Counted from the stretch's first letter, positions 23,280-34,754 are shown. The stretch is DNA of 64,000 bases from Nectonema munidae (GCA_030549495.1 JAUIRK010000043.1:186001-250000), one strand, 5' to 3'. Numbers and translations: made by a program. Notes: generated by a model not told the origin, from the sequence alone.

Positions 23280-24886
23280 TCAAAAGCAATTTTTTTTACG
23301 GGATTGGTGATTAATATTATGTTTTACTTCGCTTTCATGAAGAAGATTCCAGATATAATCGGTCATCATACTTTCGCTATATTGTCCCTTGTAGCGTTCC
23401 TCAAAAGATCTAACGTCTTGGTGAAATTTTTCATCTTGTTCTTTTGAATAGTCTCCCATATTCTCTTTGAAATGATCAAGATGGGCATGAAGTACATGCA
23501 ATTTTAGTGACATCCGGCAACCCATATTTCGATAAGCCTCAACTAGTTCTACAATTTCTCTGAAGTTATTGGACTTATGATTTAACTAATGAAACAAAAG
23601 CTTTCCAAGCCGCTCGTTCAACCTCAGACAGTGTTTCAAGGAATACCGAATGAATGAGACGATTCACTTGAGGACCAATAAATACTCCTGCCCTGATCTT
23701 ATTTTTTGACAATTTAGGAAACATCTGCTGAATCATTTCTAAAGCTTCACCTTCTGGATCCAATGTCCTGACGAATTGTTTAACGAGGCCTAACTTGATG
23801 TGTAAGGGTGTAAGCATTAAAATCTTTTTCGTAGTAATAATAGTGTATATAGTACTATAGTAGTAATAGTACTATAGTAGTAGTATAATAGTACTATAGT
23901 AGTAATAGTAGTATTTAATCTTTTTTCGTAGTGAAGAGCTGTATTACGGCTGTCCGAAAGGCATAAATAGCATGGATATTTGGTGAAGCCCGATCAAGAA
24001 GCTAATCATCTTGAAGTCACCAATGATCTCCCAACCAAATTCTTCGTATTTCAACGCACTGAATTGATGGCCATTGATTTGTGTTATGTAATAGAACAGC
24101 TTTAGGGCTCTGTCAATGAAGAGTCGCCTGTTAAAAGTGTTACATGCAACATCCATAGCTTTGAAAAGTTCTCTTACATCGTTGCAGTAGCATAATCTAT
24201 CTTTTAGTGTAAAAACACTGAAAATTGGGGATGACGTTCTCTTTGAGAAGTAATTTTAACACTTTTGTGCTGTAAATCCCATTGCTTCAATCGAGAAATA
24301 AGTTCAGAGCTAGATTTCGTCAAAGCCATTTCTCTGATGAGATCATTGATATCCTCTTGATTTGGGTAGTATAGACATCTTTCATCTTTTCTTCGATGTT
24401 GAAAGTTTGCAGAAGTTGATGCACTTTGCTGATCTGAATCATCGCAAACTCGTATCTGATGAAAAGTTTGAATCCCTTGATTGCGGCTGTGGTGCAAGCA
24501 AGTCTGTTGTATTATGAAGAACAGGAGCAATAGATGAAGGAATACTAGGGTACTTAATGGGAGGCGCGTTCTTTCCTTTTCTCCTTTTTGTTGGATCCAC
24601 CATGCAGAAGTAGCAATCTGTAAGATGATCAGTAGGTTCACGCCAGATGCGTAGTATAGCAAAACGGACAGCTCTTTTCTCACCTCTGTACCCAGCCTTC
24701 AAGAATTTGGCGACAGTAATCGCAGATGACATGAGGCGCCCAATTTTTGTCCTGATTACCTACTGGCATTCCAAAGTATGCACATTTCACAGTAGGCTTC
24801 CTTCACACGTAGAGATTTTCCTAAGCAGTGTTTTTTTTAACTATTTTGGCAAAAAATTCTCCGCACACGTAACAAAACGAATTCAT
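23280..24886 (-). pseudogene. Decayed gene of a repetitive arthropod protein family (element-encoded, class unassigned)
   Basis: Reading leftward the pieces keep the order of a protein I know as a multicopy hypothetical in arthropod genomes. There is an N-terminal cysteine pair (FCYVCGEF near 24880), then YFGMPVGNQDKNWAPHVICD. Next come AVRFAILRIWREPTDHLTDC with YFCMV (24439-24732) and a middle with WEIIGDFKMISFLIGLHQ (23944-24156). PLHIKLGLVKQFV, QMFPKLSKNKIRAGVFIGPQ and RAAWKAF follow at 23575-23817. Last is MGCRMSLKLHVLHAHLDHFK with EKFHQDVRSFEERYKGQYSE (23280-23525). Frames change at least four times, so it is dead. An expansion of TAG-type triplets sits inside it. The copy number elsewhere and the cysteine/histidine pattern suggest a transposon protein, but I cannot name the superfamily. 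Confidence 0.72.
23836..23920. repeat. AGTACTATAGTAGTA microsatellite cluster
   Basis: Irregular repeats of TAGTAATAG, TAGTACTATAG and TAGTAG over about 85 bp, interrupting the decayed repeat-protein gene. Confidence 0.8.
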
Positions 24887-25386
24887 ATTTACAATGACGA
24901 TTAGACATAACCTTTTTCAATTATAGTTGTCTAAAAAAACGAGCATATTTAAAATATATATATTAGGCAAAATTAAAAAATGAAGTTTAAATATATTTAA
25001 GAGAGATATTTTAGTTTGTTCCAGGGCTCGACACTATTTTTTCTGCTTTGTTGTATCACTATTGCTATTTCGACAATTTGTGGAGAAAGCCAAAGTTTGA
25101 AATCTCACATAAGTATTTTCTAGTAATTTGATCGACAACAAAGCAGAAAAAGTAAAATATAGCACAAACAACTAAAAAAATGTTCGTTACAGGGTGAATT
25201 TGAATAGAAAGGCGTGTATCTATTTATGACCCAAGTGTCGAATTTTTAAAAAATTTCCGATCTGACTTGATATTTGGGTGGACCAAGTTATATTTTCATC
25301 GGAACCAGCATTAAAATCTTCAGGAACAGAACTTCCAGTGAGGACCCGATCAGAACTTGAATTATATTATCTTTAATCTTTTTGAG
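24887..25386. other. AT-rich spacer
   Basis: No coding signal, only short frames. It ends at the left terminus of the hAT element that starts at 25387. Confidence 0.5.
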
Positions 25387-27002
25387 CATGCGTACCCATG
25401 GGGTGGGGGGGGGGGGGGCAAAGCCTACCCGAAATTTTTTTTGCCCCCTTTAAAACTATTCTACACTACACCCAGAAATCACAAGTTGTAATTCTTCACA
25501 ACCATATAATGTATTGCCATCAAAATATGCCTGACTACAATTGCTTGAATGTCAGCTCATTTTTCATCATCACCATATGCTCCTATGATATGCGCTTATT
25601 ATCCTGCGATATGACTGTGAAGCAGATATTATCAACGGAAGTTTTAATTTCACTACAACTTTCTTCTAAAGAATGATGATAGTATATGCACCAATTTGTT
25701 TGATTTCTTGTGTAAAAAAGATCCAAAATTGAAAGAGGTATGTAAACCATATTTATTTGATCAAATATTATCTGTTATTATTATCAGCTAATTCGTTTTT
25801 CAAAAATAGGCTTACTGTCTTGGAAAATGAATTTAAGTTCCAAATTCCAAGGTGATGAAAATTTGTTGGGGTTTCAAAATAAAGGAGAGCTTTAATAAAT
25901 CATGTTAATACTTATAATAGAATTTCGAAATAGCTTTATAAGTCTGAGTTAAACTCGAGTTAAGTTGACTTGAAGTCTTGAAAGTTTCAATACGTTGAAC
26001 TAATTTTTAAAATTTAAACCATAAAATGGAATTTATCAAAAATTGATACTTTTAGGTTAATTTTTTCAGAGTAGGACCATTTTATTGTTTATCTACAGTT
26101 CACTAAAAAATAGAGTTCGAACTGTCTTCAAAATGAAAGAAACTGAATTTTAAACAATATCAGTCCTCATTTTGATCAAAATATACAGTAATTCTATAAA
26201 GATCCTTCATATCACATTATCAAAACAAAAAGTTCCATAATGAAGATGTTGATAAATTAATTGTTTTAACTAGGTTATTTAAATTTGAAAATTTGGAAAA
26301 TCTTTGAAAATTCATAGTTAAATCAGATATAAAAATAAAGTAAATTATCAATTGTAAAATTTAATTAATTTAATTTGATGAATATTATAAATGTTTTTTT
26401 AGGTACTTTTTTTCACTTGAGAAAAAATTTTTATTAACTTTTTGTAACATTCAACTGATTTTTGAGTTAGTATAATTTTATGATAAGCACAAAATAGTAA
26501 AAAAAACTCTTTTCACTGCATGTTATTTCAACGCAAAGTTTAAAATATTCACCGTTTTGAAATTATTTTTTTATAAAAAATTCTTTTAAAAGCATATTTA
26601 TCAAAATAAATTTTTTTGATAACATCTGAAGAAGTCGATATATCGGGTGATGCGAATAATATTAATGTAAGTTATGCCCAAAAGTGAAGTTTTAATATTG
26701 AGGAAGTTTGATGTACTATTTTTATCTTTCAAATTCTGAAAATATTGAACATATGGATAAATGAAATATATTAAGAAAGTTTTTGAAACTTTCAAACAAG
26801 TCATGTCCCAGCACTGATAATTTTATTATCTAATGATTAATTTTTATCGGAAAAAATTTAAGATCGCTGTTTCCATTCCGAAAAACTCCACTTATTTGTC
26901 ACCAAGAATACAAAATGAAATAGTTGCATCTTTAAAAAGTTTTGTTCTACAAAAAATAATACTTGAATTCAATAACTCAACATATCTGTCATCTGTTTTT
27001 GT

Positions 27003-27057
27003 TGCAAATTAATTAGACTCCAACTTTGCCCCCCCCCCCCCCCCCCCTAGAAAATTT
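27003..27057 (+). repeat. Internal copy of the outer hAT's own right-end sequence
   Basis: AATTAATTAGACTCCAACTT followed by TTGC and a long C run, then CTAGAAAATTTTTTTG, is nearly identical to 31308-31350, the right terminus of the same element. Here it replaces roughly 60 codons in the middle of the transposase. It may mark an insertion of a short family member or a recombination join between two copies. Confidence 0.75.
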
Positions 27058-27557
27058 TTTTGAAAGGAAAGACCGTAAAGGAAGCATTAATTAGCATGGT
27101 CTCTCTGAAAGAATGTGATGCATCTTCTATCAGCACCGCAATTCTAGATATTCTTGATGAGTGTAAAATTCAAAAACACAAAATTATGAGTCAATGCTAT
27201 GATGGCGCTTACGTGATGTCAGGTAATATTTTTCTACCAGTACTTATAGATGAAAAATGATATCTTAACAGGCAAGAAAAATGGAATCCAAGAAAAAATC
27301 AGTGAATCACTTGAAAGACATTATATCTTCACTGTATCTTTCCGTCATATAAACCATATTGAATTTCTTTTTTAAAGTTAAAACTTTTTTCAGTAAACAA
27401 TTCAAAAAATTTATTCCAACAAGATGGACATCACATTATGAAGTTGTTAATTCATTGATAAAAAATTATAGAAAAATAATATCTTCTCTGGAAAAAGTAA
27501 AAAATAGTTCTGATCTAGATGTTTCTTTCGAAGCAAGGGGTCTACTTCATGCTTTAA

Positions 27558-27662
27558 CCCATTTAAGACCAAGCAAAGCAGACGACTTTAGTAATTCCTA
27601 TTAAATTCCATGTAAAGTAGGAATTTGTCTGCGTTCCCTTTGGGAACACTGGTCGAAATGGG
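27558..27662. mobile_element. TTAA MITE (piggyBac-type), copy 1, 105 bp
   Basis: TTAA at 27554-27557 and 27663-27666 frames a foldback whose ends are CCCATTTAAGACCA and TGGTCGAAATGGG. The inner parts also pair (GCAGACGACTTTAGTAATTC against GAATTTGTCTGCGTTCCC). It has no coding sequence. The target is the transposase frame of the outer hAT. Confidence 0.88.
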
Positions 27663-28326
27663 TTAAAAGACGATTCTTCAATATTTGTAATGCTTGGTTG
27701 AAAAGTTTCTTAGTGTAATGAAGCCTGCTAATGACTACCTCCAAGTAAACTACATTTTCGAAGTTACATGGATAGTGCACTATACTAATTAATTTAGAAA
27801 GAAGATAATAATATTATTATTGGGATAAGTTTGGTAGAAGATTTGGTGAAAGTTTTGTTAGAATTCAAAGATTACGAAAACGAATTTGATTCATTAATCA
27901 AGAAAATGAGATTTTATGTTGACAATTCCAGTTCCAAAGATAATATTTTTGATATTTTCGATGATAACGTAGAAAAAAACAGAACATTTCGTATTCTCTA
28001 CGATGAAACCTTACAATTGATTCTAGAGGAATTTGACAACAGGTTTGGTTTTCGACAAATGTTTATCCTTTTAATTGGTTTTTTTAGGTTTAATGAAAAA
28101 AACTGCACAATAATGAAAGCACTTTCATATTTATCCCCTGAAAGTGTAGGATTTTTGGAATATGAAAAACTGAAACCTTTTATATCCCATCTACAAAATA
28201 TATCTCAACAGATTTTTTCGGAACTTAAATTTGGAAAAGAATATATTAGAAAAAAGATACAGAAAGAATCTAACGTTATTGATGTTTTTAAAGTACTCGA
28301 ACCAGTTAAAGAAGCATTTCCTAACA

Positions 28327-30770
28327 CAGTGCTCTTCAAACTTTTTTTGTCGCGACCCCTTTTTGGAAAAAAAATTTTTTTCGTGACTCACCAAAATTTT
28401 TTATAAATAAAAAATAAGTTAATGGAGTGAAAAAGTTTATTCCTTCGAAAAATCAACATAAGCTAAACATGAAATAAAATATATTTTACTTTTTTTATTT
28501 ATTTATAAAAGAATTCACAGAAATAAGCATATGTACGAAAAAATAAGGGGTTATGAAAGATAATAGCAGTTAAAATCATATATCATTATTATCATTTCAT
28601 TTGAATTAATGAGATTGATGCGATTGCATTTTTTTGCATAAAAGATCAAAGCTCTAACTTTGTCAAAGCTGGTCTTAGTACGGTTTCGATACATTTCAAA
28701 TTTGCTCGATGTTTTGTTTTTAGGTTAGTTAATGCCGAAAAAGCACTTTCACATAAATAAGTCGATGCAAAAGGTAGAAGAGTGTTTATTGCAAGCTGAA
28801 ATAATTTGAATATTCTAAACCAAGAGCAGACCAAAACGATATGAGACTCATTTTAGCAAACGTGATTATAAAGAAGAATCAGAAGAAAGTTTTGCCATTT
28901 CTTCATGTGTGTTTACTGTAAGATTACTTACTTTTCCGATCTCAACATTAAATGGATTTTGAATCCAAGCAAATTGGTTCATGTCTGATTCTTTGAGAAA
29001 ATACTTTTTCAAATTTTCTGATAAACTTACTAAATGGGCGTTTATGACTGATTTAACATTTTCAAAACTTATAGTTTGTTTTCAGTCATGAACTCTTCCA
29101 AATATGGAAACATTTCATATGTGTTTCTTTTTACATTAATCAACCAGACATTAGTTTTTTAATGAAAACTTGAATTTTCGAAGTTAATGTAAAAATATTT
29201 GTGTTTGCACCTTGCAATGATATGTTGAGTTCATTAAGTTTGTCAAGAATATCTGATAAATAACAAAGTTTAGAAACCCAGACTTCATTGTAAAAGTATC
29301 TTACCAAATCCGATTTATTACTTGATAAAAATAACATTACTTCATTTTTTAATGTCAGTAGCCTTCTTAAAGCTCGACCTCTTGAAAGCCAACTAATATC
29401 CGTGTGGAGCAGCAAAGATTCAAATTCTGAGCCCATTTCTTTGCAAAAATTCGTAAAGAGTCGAGTATTAAGAGCACGGGATTTAATGTAATTGATTATT
29501 TTCACTGAATCTTGTAGCAATTCACACAATTCTTCGCTAATTTTTTTTGTTGCTAGCACCTCCCGATGAATCATGCAATGAGTGAAGGTTACTTCCTTTT
29601 TACAAACGGATCTGACTTTACTGTGGAAGCCAACATTCTTTCCTGTCATTGCGGCTGCACCATCTGTGCAAACTCCAACACAGTCAGCCCATTTTAATCC
29701 GACTTCTTAAAAAAATTCGTCTACTTTTTGAAACATTGCCCCACCTATAGCGTGTGCTTCCAATGGCTTGCAAAAAAGTAAATCTTCATGAAGATCATTG
29801 TGGTAGCAATACCTTACATACACTAATAATTGTGCCATGTTTGTAATATCCGTTGTCTCATCCAATTGAATTGCGAATTTTGAATTTTCTTTAATTCTTT
29901 CTAGTAATTGTTCATGTAAGTCCTCGCTAATTTTTGTAATTCTTCCTCTCACTGTGGTGTCAGCCATAGGATTTTTTTTTAATTCGTTTGCATATTTTTG
30001 TCCGATGAGAATTTCGGTCATTCTGATGGCTATTGGAAGAGCAAGCTCTTCTCCAATTGTAAACGGTTTTTTAGCCTTTGAAATCAAAAAAGATGCTTCA
30101 TACGATGCCCGCAAATATTTTAAATTTGTTACAGAATGCGCTTCAATATTTGACTGTTGTTTTCTTCTAGATTGCAACAACCTTTCAAAGTACTCCACGG
30201 GTTTATTAACACAAGAAGGATGTTTAGTTTCGAGATGCCTTTTCAATTTTGCAGGCCTCATGCTTTCGCTTGCTAAGTGCTCACTGCAAACCACACACAT
30301 TGGGCGCTGCTCATTATTTATTTCAATGAAAGTGAATCCAAATTGTAAATAAGTTTTGTTGTACTTTCTTTTTTTCACATAAAAAAGCTTATTCTCTTTT
30401 GCTTCCGCTTTAGAACTTGTTACACCGCTTGCCATCGTGCGGGCATCACTCAAATCATCAGAGGTTTTTCTCTTGTTTATCAGCCACTTATCCATCGTCG
30501 ATTTATCTTAAAATAAAATAAAAAATAGAAAATTATGGAATTAAAATAAAAATATCATATTATTTTGCTTTCTTGATGAAGTTTAACAATACCATTTAAA
30601 TTAAAACGATTGTCAATTTATATTGAAAATTGATAAGTTTGTTGTTAAATTAGTAAAAAAAACAATGTTGAATATTATTTAAAAAATTCCATAGTTATAA
30701 TTTTGGCGACCCCCTTTTTATGGTTACGCGACTCACCTGGGGGTCACGACCCCCACTTTGAAGACCTCTG
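28327..30770 (-). mobile_element. Inner hAT element with perfect 8-bp target duplication
   Basis: The 8-bp duplication TCCTAACA is present at 28319-28326 and 30771-30778. The ends are CAGTGCTCTTCAAA on the left and TTTGAAGACCTCTG on the right, inverted repeats with a few mismatches, continuing into GACCCC/GGGGTC blocks. Length 2444 bp. It encodes one BED-finger transposase on the minus strand. The perfect duplication shows it is younger than its hAT host. Confidence 0.93.
28646..30495 (-). pseudogene. hAT transposase, BED finger (ZBED5/SCAND3-like), decayed
   Basis: From the ATG at 30495: MDKWLINKRKTSDDLSDART, then a BED zinc finger (CVVCSEHLASESMRPAKLKR, HLETKHP), then FAIQLDETTDITNMAQLLVY, the first catalytic aspartate region. 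The first frame breaks near 29707. The second piece (29140-29649) starts MTGKNVGFHSKVRS, with FTHCMIHREVLATKK and DISWLSRGRALRRLLTLKNE. A third region in mixed frames contains YEMFPYLEEF. The last (28646-28834) is the dimerisation segment LPFASTYLCESAFSALTNLK. Three or more breaks make it inactive. This family gave rise to the vertebrate ZBED5/SCAND3-type genes. Confidence 0.88.
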
Positions 30771-31365
30771 TCCTAACATAAAAACTATATGAAGGTATTT
30801 TAAAGCAATTTTGTATTATGTAAAATGACTCTTATTTTTTTCAGGCCTTTTTACGGTAGGTTCGAGTAGAGCAGTTTGTGAAACAAGTTTTTCAACCTTG
30901 AACAGGATTATGACCCCTCTTAGAAAATCCATGACTCGTCTAGAAGAAACAATTTAATATTTTTCTTTTATGAAAGAATATACTAAAAAAATTGACATAG
31001 AAAAATTCATAATTTTTTTTTCAAATAAAAGAAGACTTACATTTTAAAGAAATCATCAATTTCTTACTTTTTTTGTTTTTCAAATTAAAAACTTTTGCAA
31101 AATTATATAAATTTTAGAAAAAAATTTTCTCATTTGTTGTTTGTCAAACTTTTTTTTCAAGTAATGAAGATCTCATTTTTTTGGTGTTGTTAGTTTTTGT
31201 TGCCAAATAAATTCAGAAGCTGAAGAGGGAGGTAAGAATTGCAAACGTTACTGATTGGAATAAACTTAACTAATAAGTTTTTGAAATAGTTACAACTTTT
31301 TAAAATTAATTAGACTCCAACTTTGCCCCCCCCCTCCCTAGAAAAAATTTCTGGGTACGCCTCTG

Positions 31366-32993
31366 CCTATAACAAAAATGCTTAAGATTTTGTACCCTAT
31401 GTGAATTTTCACAATATTACATTTTGTCTTTTATACCTAGAAGTAAAAAGTTAAGAATAATTTAGAAAATATGTGGAGATTACTTTTAAAATATAGATAT
31501 TGTAAATGAGAATTTTAGTTTAACGTTTTAATTTTGCAACATAGAGAAAAGGGCTAAAAAATTCAATAAAAAATAAATGAGTTAATTTCTTTTCTCTAAT
31601 ATTTCGTAAATGAACTAAAGTTAAATGATGAGTTGAAAAATAAAAAAATATTTTGAACAAATTATTTTTGGATCATTTTAGATAAATTGATGGCTTCAAG
31701 TGTAGTTCAGGTTGCGGTAAGAAAACAGCTTAGTGGGAAAGATTCGTGATGATTCCTCAATTACTATCATTATTAGTATATTCAAACATAAACAAAACAC
31801 ATTGAATCATAAGGATGATCATGTGGCATGTTTTGCAAAGTTTAATCACTTGTTTATTCTGCGATATCCTTTCAGACATGTGTCTATAAATTAAGAATCT
31901 ATATTTTGCTCGTGTGCCAGCACAGAAATTATAACATGAATAATTTTTAGGCTCAATAGCAATAAAGATATCTCAAATTGTTGCATATAGAACTCCTGAT
32001 ACGTTGATATTGGTTCGAGAAATAACAACTGGTATCAGTAGAGTGACGACATAGTAGAACCTTTATATATCCAGGCTTTATATTCTTCCAAGATATATTT
32101 TATCCCACTACATGTACAATGAAATGGGAAATAAGTTTATTGAATAGAGTAAATAAAGTCACTGTAATTTAATTTAATCACTGAGATTGTTGAAGTCCGT
32201 CAGTTTCTTCTGTTTGTACGAAACTCTATTATTTCCCAACATCAGAAAACATATTTAAAAGTGTTATCAAACAAAGTTACATAGAAGAGATTATTTACGA
32301 TTAAATATTTAGTAGAGTTAAATTAGTATTAATTTATTGACCATAAAAATTGGGAGCCAAGACCTATCCAGTGTTATAATAGATCTACCGTGTATATTGA
32401 TACTGCCTATCAATTTTTGGCTCAGCAAAAATATTGTAAATATTTCATTATCCACCTCGACTGTTTTTTCAATATGCATTCCTTCATGGTAAGCTTCAAT
32501 TTTGGTAAATTGATACGCTAAGTTATTTTGTCTCATACTAATTCCCTCAAAATTTTGACAAAGTTCACATACATTATAATAGTCGGAACTTTTAAAGTTG
32601 GGTTGTCAAACATGATTCGATGTACCTACAATTCAACTTTATAAATAATTACCTGAAAGGATATATTTTGGCCTTTGTTAGTTCATACAAATTTTATTTA
32701 CAATGAGGCTGGTTCACGATCAACCTGTTTCACCCCTCCCCCCCCCCCTCCTTCCATAAAAGTATTTATTAATTGAATGAAAGAGAAAATTCCTTGAAAA
32801 AAATAAAATATATATACACAACGATGATAAAATGTTGCTAGATGCTAGAGCAATTCACATTACGGATATTTTGATGGAAGCATACTTGCCAAATTTTTTG
32901 AGTTTTCATGGTAAATTTTCACGCTTTTTTAAATCGAAAATTCGGATTACGGTCTTGCTATATCTTATTGTTTGGAATGTTATTAGAGTCAAC
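31366..32993. other. Gene-poor AT-rich spacer
   Basis: A 72-codon ATG frame at 32318-32536 (-), starting MRQNNLAYQFTKIEAYHEGM, has no recognised family and may be chance. A C-rich tract lies near 32730-32752. Nothing else is supported. Confidence 0.4.
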
Positions 32994-33253
32994 CAGTGGC
33001 GGATCCAGAAATTTCTTATAGGGGGCGAAATCTATTTAAATTTTTTGCAATTTTGCTAAAAGTTTTCAGAGAATACGACAGCTGTATTATGTCTTTTAGA
33101 ATCACTAATTACCTATGTTTTCATATTTTTAACATTATTTTGCCATGAATAAATTGCAAAAATTTATTTTTTATACATGTAAGGGTAATTTTCGAAGCCA
33201 TTTTTCATAGGGGAGCCTAGGCGCATGAGACCCGCCCCTTAGATCCGCCACTG
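32994..33253. mobile_element. hAT MITE, 260 bp, with 8-bp target duplication
   Basis: GAGTCAAC flanks both sides (32986-32993 and 33254-33261). The termini are CAGTGGCGGATCCAG and, inverted, CAGTGGCGGATCTAAGGGG, a terminus widespread among animal hAT elements. There is no coding region. A run of about 20 C starts within the right flanking repeat. Confidence 0.93.
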
Positions 33254-33354
33254 GAGTCAACCCCCCCCCCCCCCCCCCCCCTTCTGTATTAGCATGGGTA
33301 AGAACCAAGGCCCTCCGTGAATAACTGGAATTCTTAACTTCCTTCTAAAGGTGC

Positions 33355-33520
33355 CCATTAGACAACATTACATTAAAGGGCGTGAGTAAAGTTGGTTAGG
33401 TACTGGGTTTCGATAACTCAAGGTCTTGGGTTCGATCCCGCAACAAGTCTACTTTCTCATAGTTCGATACAAGCGGCGCAATTGTGCCTTCTCGATAAAA
33501 ACACCCCACGGTACCTTTAC
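33355..33520 (+). mobile_element. tRNA-derived SINE, copy 2, with 13-bp target duplication
   Basis: CTTCTAAAGGTGC occurs at 33342-33354 and 33521-33533, a clean LINE-type target duplication. Inside, after about 23 nt of leader, comes GGGCGTGAGTAAAGTTGGTT. The A-box region TGGTTAGGTACTGG and the B box GGGTTCGATCCCGC follow, then the non-tRNA tail GTTCGATACAAGCGGCGCAA and the end GGTACCTTTAC. Of the copies in the window this has the clearest borders. Confidence 0.88.
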
Positions 33521-33721
33521 CTTCTAAAGGTGCTTATAATAGCTTATTTTGATATTTTAAACACTCTATTCCTTACACCATTACTCCAAACTCTTAGCAT
33601 CATTACGTTAATTTAATGACTAAAGTAATGGATCACAGTATTACATTAACAATTTTATTTATAAAACAGTAAAATCAATTAACAAAAATAGAGGATAATA
33701 TTGATATTCTTTTATGAAGAT

Positions 33722-33810
33722 AGAGAATATGTTTTATACTAAATCAACCATACTAGTTTTATTTCTGAACTCAGATATTGCATTTAGAGGTTTTAAAATT
33801 TCTGAAAGTG
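33722..33810 (-). repeat. Partial copy of the window-start satellite unit
   Basis: The reverse complement reads AAACCTCTAAATGC, then GAGTTCAGAAATAAAACTAG and TATGGTTGATTTAGTATAAA, matching the array consensus. Confidence 0.7.
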
Positions 33811-33969
33811 GCAATTAAATGTGCAGTTTACGTCTAACATCTACAGAAATATTTTTGAAATTTAAATTTTTTCAAAAAGTCGTTATATATTGGTTATATA
33901 GTTAGACACTAAGCATTCTTGTAAACAGTATATAAAGGATAAACTCATTTATCTCAGGTATAAACTTTA

Positions 33970-34655
33970 GATTATGTGTTCAAAGAAAGGTTATCCTTTT
34001 TCTATTGATATTTATTGTGGCAAAACTGTTAGGAAAAGATAACGGTGTCTTGGCAGTGATGTTGTTTTAAAGTTTATCGATCAAATTACTAATCCTGAAT
34101 GTCATGAGATTTACTTTGACAAGTTTTCTTCATATTCGTTATTTTCTTTGTTAGCTGATAAAAAAGTTAAAAATGTTGGTACAGTCCGCGTGAATCGTAT
34201 AAACAAATGTCCTATTGCTAAGAAAAAAAGTAAAATGGAAAGAAGAGAGTTCGAATACAGATGGGATAGAAAAGTTTATCTTTGAAGCTGGAAAGACAAT
34301 TCCATCGTAAATATTACTTCCAATTTTTATTCCATCTTTCTTTGAGTAAAACTTCGCAAAATCTTTAAAGGGAAAAGACAAATTAAGTTTCCAAACATCA
34401 TTAAGAAGTACAACGAAAGTTTAGGGGCGTGGACATCTTTTATCAAGCTACTTCAGATCAGAAGCAAAAAATGGTGGTGGAACTTTGTTTAGTAATGGAT
34501 TAAATTTAAGCGTCGTTTCTGCTTGGTTATTGTTATGTGAACTTGACCCTTTGAAAAAAATAATACACTTAGATTTTAGAAGAGATATTGCGCTACATTT
34601 GATTGGTTTAAAAAAAATCCAAAGAAATACGTCTAGGACCAAAAGTGCATCTTTC
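33970..34655 (+). pseudogene. piggyBac transposase relic (PGBD3-like)
   Basis: Translation across frames gives GYPFSIDIYCGKTVRK, then NPECHEIYFDKFSSYSLFSL (the FFDNFFTS region with the second catalytic aspartate), LADKKVKNVGTVRVNR, RREFEYRWDRKVYL and KKYNESLGAWTSFIKLLQ (the position of YNxxMGGVD, aspartate lost). Several stops break it and the N-terminal third is absent. It is a third piggyBac lineage in the window, distinct from those at 1604 and 9840. Confidence 0.8.
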
Positions 34656-34754
34656 TAAAAATATGAGAGATTCTAAAGGTCATTAGAAACTTGGTAGGGG
34701 TATACACAGGGAAGGTCAGCTCTGTTTGCCAAAAAATACCAAGAAAAAGTATGA

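Larger units (their letters stand above)
26850..30957 (+). pseudogene. Transposase relic of the outer hAT (zinc-finger MYM/DUF4371 type)
   Basis: Pieces in order are: KIAVSIPKNSTYLSPRIQNE (about 26865); TVKEALISMVSLKECDASS and KIMSQCYDGAYVMSG (27060-27230), the catalytic-region CYDGA motif; FFSKQFKKFIPTRWTSHYEV (27359 on), carrying the RW signature of hAT enzymes; an all-helical stretch (27831-28326); and, beyond the inner hAT, GLFTVGSSRAVCETSFSTLN, the C-terminal dimerisation segment (30850-30957). The helical reading frame stops at the insertion point of the younger hAT and resumes after it. Several other frame changes and a missing block near 27003-27057 show it was decaying anyway. Confidence 0.8.
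25387..31365 (+). mobile_element. Outer hAT element (DUF4371 type), containing two younger insertions
   Basis: The left end CATGCGTACCCATGGGG, followed by a G run and CAAAG, mirrors the right end. The right end read inward is CAGAGGCGTACCCAG, then a G run and CAAAG, a common hAT terminus. Flanking 8-bp duplications no longer match, so it is old. The transposase relic reads on the plus strand from about 26850 to 30957. Inside are the complete hAT at 28327-30770 and a 105-bp TTAA MITE at 27558-27662. Without these it would be about 3.4 kb. Confidence 0.75.

Noticed and set aside
25398-25676. 92-codon plus-strand frame starting MGWGGGG
   Set aside because: Begins in the G run of the hAT terminus and has no family resemblance.
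29954-30352. 132-codon plus-strand frame with hydrophobic stretches
   Set aside because: Antisense of the inner hAT transposase, which has recognisable motifs on the other strand.
32318-32536. 72-aa minus-strand protein
   Set aside because: Reads somewhat protein-like, but nothing recognised and no supporting neighbours.
33378-33521. A tRNA gene suggested by the GGTTCGATCC B box
   Set aside because: The downstream acceptor stem does not form, the same sequence recurs six times with a non-tRNA tail, and one copy has target duplications, so it is a SINE.
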